64,000 nucleotides of DNA from an uncultured Bacilli bacterium. Its GTDB lineage: Bacteria; Bacillota_I; Bacilli_A; RF39; UBA660. A program made the translations under genes and the position numbers. Under the pieces are notes generated by a model. That model was not told the DNA's origin, did not search any database, and saw nothing but the letters and a program-made list of their open reading frames with translations. Of the stretch, positions 62,036 to 64,000 are shown piece after piece. The stretch is taken from positions 186,001 through 250,000 of the forward strand of contig CAKOSP010000001.1 of assembly GCA_934102335.1 (NCBI GenBank), read 5' to 3'. Numbering within the stretch: the stretch's first letter is position 1; every line of letters starts with the position of its first letter.

Positions 62036-63238
62036 ATGGAATTATTGGCAGATAAATTAAGACCTCAAAAATTAAGTGACGTTATAGGTCAACAGCATTT
62101 AGTTGGAAAAAATAAAATATTATATAACTTAGTTAATAATAAAAAAATCTTTTCTATGATTTTATATGGCAAGCCTGGTATTGGCAAAACATCTATTGCT
62201 AATGCGATTGTAAACGAATTAAATATGCCTTATAAATTTTTAAACGCAACAACATCCAAAAAAGATGATTTTGATTATGCTATAAGTGAAGCAAGACTAA
62301 ATGGTAGTTTAATTTTAATAGTTGATGAAATTCACAGAATGAATAAAGATAAACAAGACCTATTACTACCCTATTTAGAAAATGGATTAATAATTCTAAT
62401 AGGGCTTACTACAGCCAATCCTTATCATCGAATTAATCCAGCTATAAGATCAAGATGCCAAATTTTCGAACTCAAGGACTTAAATGAAAATGATATCGAA
62501 TCAGGAATTATAAAAGCTTGCAAATATTTAGACGGTATCAAAATAGATGATGAATCCATAAAATATATTTCTAAATTGGCTAATGGTGATTTAAGATTTG
62601 CTCTTAATTTACTAGAGGTATCTTACTACTCTTCTAGTAATAAAAAAGTAACAATGAATTTATTAAAAGATATAAATTCTAAACCCGCTTTCTTTGTTGA
62701 TGCTAACGAAGATGGACATTATGATTTACTTAGTGCTCTTCAGAAATCTATTAGAGGAAGTGATGTAGATGCCTCAGTTCACTATGCTGCCAGATTAATC
62801 GAATCAGGAGATTTAGATTCTTTATTTAGAAGATTATCTGTTATAGCTTATGAAGATATAGGCCTAGCTAACCCAGGTATTGGTCCAAGACTTGATAGTG
62901 CTATAAATGCTGCAGAAAGAGTTGGATTACCTGAAGCAAGAATTCCTATAGCAAATATAGTTATTGAAATGGCTTTAAGTCCTAAAAGTAATAGTACGTA
63001 TCTAGCAATGGACGCAGCTTTAAATGATATTCATAAAGGTAATTTTGGCAGTGTACCAGATCAAATAAGAATTAATACAACCACATATCTTTACCCTCAT
63101 GATTATCCAAACGATTATGTAAAACAAGAATACATGCCAGACAAACTTATTGGTAAAAAATACTATCAACCTAAAAATAATAAATTAGAACAAAATCTTA
63201 ATATTGTTCATCAAAATATGATTAATAATAAAAAATAA
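62036..63238 (+). CDS. rarA: replication-associated recombination protein A (RarA/MgsA)
   Basis: 400 residues, AAA+ ATPase of the clamp-loader family acting at stalled forks. It starts LADKLRPQKLSDVIGQQHLVG; Walker A GKPGIGKTS (45-53), Walker B LIVDEIHR, sensor 1 GLTTANPYHRINPAIRSR and the C-terminal tetramer part (YEDIGLANPGIG, PEARIPIANIVIEMALSPKSNS, PHDYPN) are all present. ATG 62036 fits the family; GTG 62027 lies at the predicted transcript start. Confidence 0.94.
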   Translation: MELLADKLRPQKLSDVIGQQHLVGKNKILYNLVNNKKIFSMILYGKPGIGKTSIANAIVNELNMPYKFLNATTSKKDDFDYAISEARLNGSLILIVDEIHRMNKDKQDLLLPYLENGLIILIGLTTANPYHRINPAIRSRCQIFELKDLNENDIESGIIKACKYLDGIKIDDESIKYISKLANGDLRFALNLLEVSYYSSSNKKVTMNLLKDINSKPAFFVDANEDGHYDLLSALQKSIRGSDVDASVHYAARLIESGDLDSLFRRLSVIAYEDIGLANPGIGPRLDSAINAAERVGLPEARIPIANIVIEMALSPKSNSTYLAMDAALNDIHKGNFGSVPDQIRINTTTYLYPHDYPNDYVKQEYMPDKLIGKKYYQPKNNKLEQNLNIVHQNMINNKK

Positions 63239-63255
63239 TTTAGTAATCAACTAAA

Positions 63256-63924
63256 CTATTTTTTTATAATATCATTTATCACATAACTAGCCATATATAT
63301 ACCTGCAACAGAAGGGACTGGCATCATTGAAGAAATAATTTTTAGTCCTTTTTTAGGAAGTTCTACTGAAGATACCACCATCGGATCATATTTAATATTT
63401 TCTTTCTTTATCAAACTTCTTACTTTTTTTGCAAGAGGATCATTATTAGTTTGGGACAATTTGCATATTTTAATTTTCTCTGGATCAGTTCTATTCCCCA
63501 TTCCCATTGATGAAATTATCTTTATTTTATTTTCAAAAGCATATTTAATTAAAGCTATTTTAGTAGGTACTGAATCACAAGCATCAATAATATAATCAAA
63601 TCTTCCAAGATTTTTAATATTTTCTTCATCTAAAAAAATATCTTTAAGTTTAATATTTATATCAGGATTTATTAATTTAGCTCTAGAAGCAGCAACCAAA
63701 ACTTTCTTTTTATTAATTACATTAACATTCGACAGTATTTGTCTATTAAGATTACTTTCCTCGAATCTGTCATAGTCCGCCACTGTAATGCTATTAAAGC
63801 CACTTCTAACAAGAGTTTCTAGGCAAGTGCCTCCAACTCCACCCACGCCCACTAAAAGTACGTTAGAAGCTTTAATTTCATCCAATTTTGCTTTTCCTAT
63901 TAATTTTTCTAGTCTATCAAACAT
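63256..63924 (-). CDS. tcdA: E1-like ThiF-family enzyme, probable tRNA t6A dehydratase TcdA
   Basis: 222 residues. GVGGVGG (26-32) is the nucleotide-binding loop, with ADYDRFEESNLNRQ (the conserved D-x-x-x-x-NLNRQ), CDSVPTK and MGMGNRTDP. The IxSMGMGNRxDP and the late S-S-x-x-PVPSVAG match TcdA (CsdL), which cyclises t6A37 to ct6A in tRNA using ATP. It lacks the catalytic-Cys crossover typical of MoeB/ThiF. ATG 63924 has GGAG 6 bases upstream; the frame to 63945 is less supported. Confidence 0.85.
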   Translation of the reverse strand: MFDRLEKLIGKAKLDEIKASNVLLVGVGGVGGTCLETLVRSGFNSITVADYDRFEESNLNRQILSNVNVINKKKVLVAASRAKLINPDINIKLKDIFLDEENIKNLGRFDYIIDACDSVPTKIALIKYAFENKIKIISSMGMGNRTDPEKIKICKLSQTNNDPLAKKVRSLIKKENIKYDPMVVSSVELPKKGLKIISSMMPVPSVAGIYMASYVINDIIKK

Positions 63925-63975
63925 AATTACTCCAATAAAAAACATCTAAAGAATATCAATTTACCCTGATAAAAA

Positions 63976-64000
63976 CCCGCGCTCGGCAGGTGGTAGAACA
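63976..64000 (+). ncRNA. possible 5' end of a structured RNA (SRP RNA-like), cut by the window edge
   Basis: The last 25 bases are sharply richer in G and C than anything around (CCCGCGCTCGGCAGGTGGTA). TGATAAAAA lies just before as a possible extended -10. The C-G-x-GCTxGG-x-AGGTGG pattern recalls the 5' end of small bacterial signal-recognition-particle RNA. Only the start is present, so this is a weak call. Confidence 0.25.

Noticed and set aside
63979..64000. tRNA gene
   Set aside because: GCTC...GGTAGAAC looks like a D-arm, but the arms do not pair fully and no acceptor stem start fits; the rest lies outside the window.

Overview
The window is AT-rich, densely packed bacterial chromosome with a mostly core, vertically inherited gene set. 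It suggests a fermentative, Gram-positive-type member of the low-G+C Bacillota, plausibly an uncultured gut Bacilli lineage of the Erysipelotrichales/RF39 kind. The grounds are an rpsB-tsf, rpoB-rpoC and dnaG-rpoD-trmK gene set, a zinc-less S4, a lipoteichoic-acid-synthase-like sulfatase, RbgA, T-box control of alaS, and pyruvate formate-lyase. TAA, TAG and TGA all end genes and tryptophan is TGG, so the genetic code is the standard one. The taxonomic placement is inference. No rRNA or complete tRNA was seen.

Layout. 1-738 is the 3' part of an HExxH protein. 0.9-10.8 kb holds the translation/transcription block (S2, EF-Ts, an RsmC-like methyltransferase, RNA polymerase beta and beta'). 10.9-18.3 kb holds a transglutaminase-like protein, a dGTPase-like HD protein, an M16 peptidase pair, a membrane-anchored HTH regulator and a secreted protein. 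18.4-24.5 kb holds S4, PflB/PflA, L19, signal peptidase I, ASCH and VanZ-like proteins and a decayed acetyltransferase. 24.5-31.9 kb holds RbgA, RNase HII, an LtaS-like enzyme, topoisomerase I, an unknown protein and an AI-2E-family permease. 32.0-36.9 kb holds an alanine T-box, a nucleotide-kinase-like gene, a compact AlaRS and an ABC exporter. 37-42.6 kb holds an IMPACT-family protein, UvrC, an orphan and degenerate RnfC/RnfD-like pair, and a thioester-domain-like surface protein. 42.7-51.5 kb holds DnaG, sigma-A, TrmK, type IV pilus/competence pieces, MnmA and an HTH protein.

From about 52.2 to 60.1 kb the character changes. Nearly everything is on the minus strand and looks accessory. There is a rolling-circle plasmid-type Rep, an ion transporter, four small proteins without recognisable families (one with 13-residue charged repeats, two sharing a C-terminal motif), a LysR regulator, a CYTH-HAD fusion, a Nudix-like-methyltransferase fusion, an XRE regulator broken by one stop codon, and a CopG-like ribbon-helix-helix protein. 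A 25-bp imperfect direct repeat (22 of 25 identical) lies at both edges (52192-52216 and 60062-60086). I regard this as a candidate integrated plasmid-like element with an uncharacterised operon as cargo; it is the best candidate for an undescribed system here. The window closes with a ZIP metal transporter, a 34-residue Ser-Asn-Ala repeat peptide, a Xer-type recombinase, RarA and a TcdA-like E1 enzyme.

Regulation visible in the sequence. There are many good sigma-A promoters (the best being rpsD, rplS and rpoB), several with extended TGn -10 boxes. Hairpin-plus-T-run terminators are frequent and often contain the upstream gene's stop codon. Many transcripts seem to have very short 5' leaders in which a GTGAT/GGTGAT Shine-Dalgarno sequence sits almost at the mRNA end. 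Where an ATG with a good ribosome site lies just inside a longer reading frame I have used that ATG and said so.
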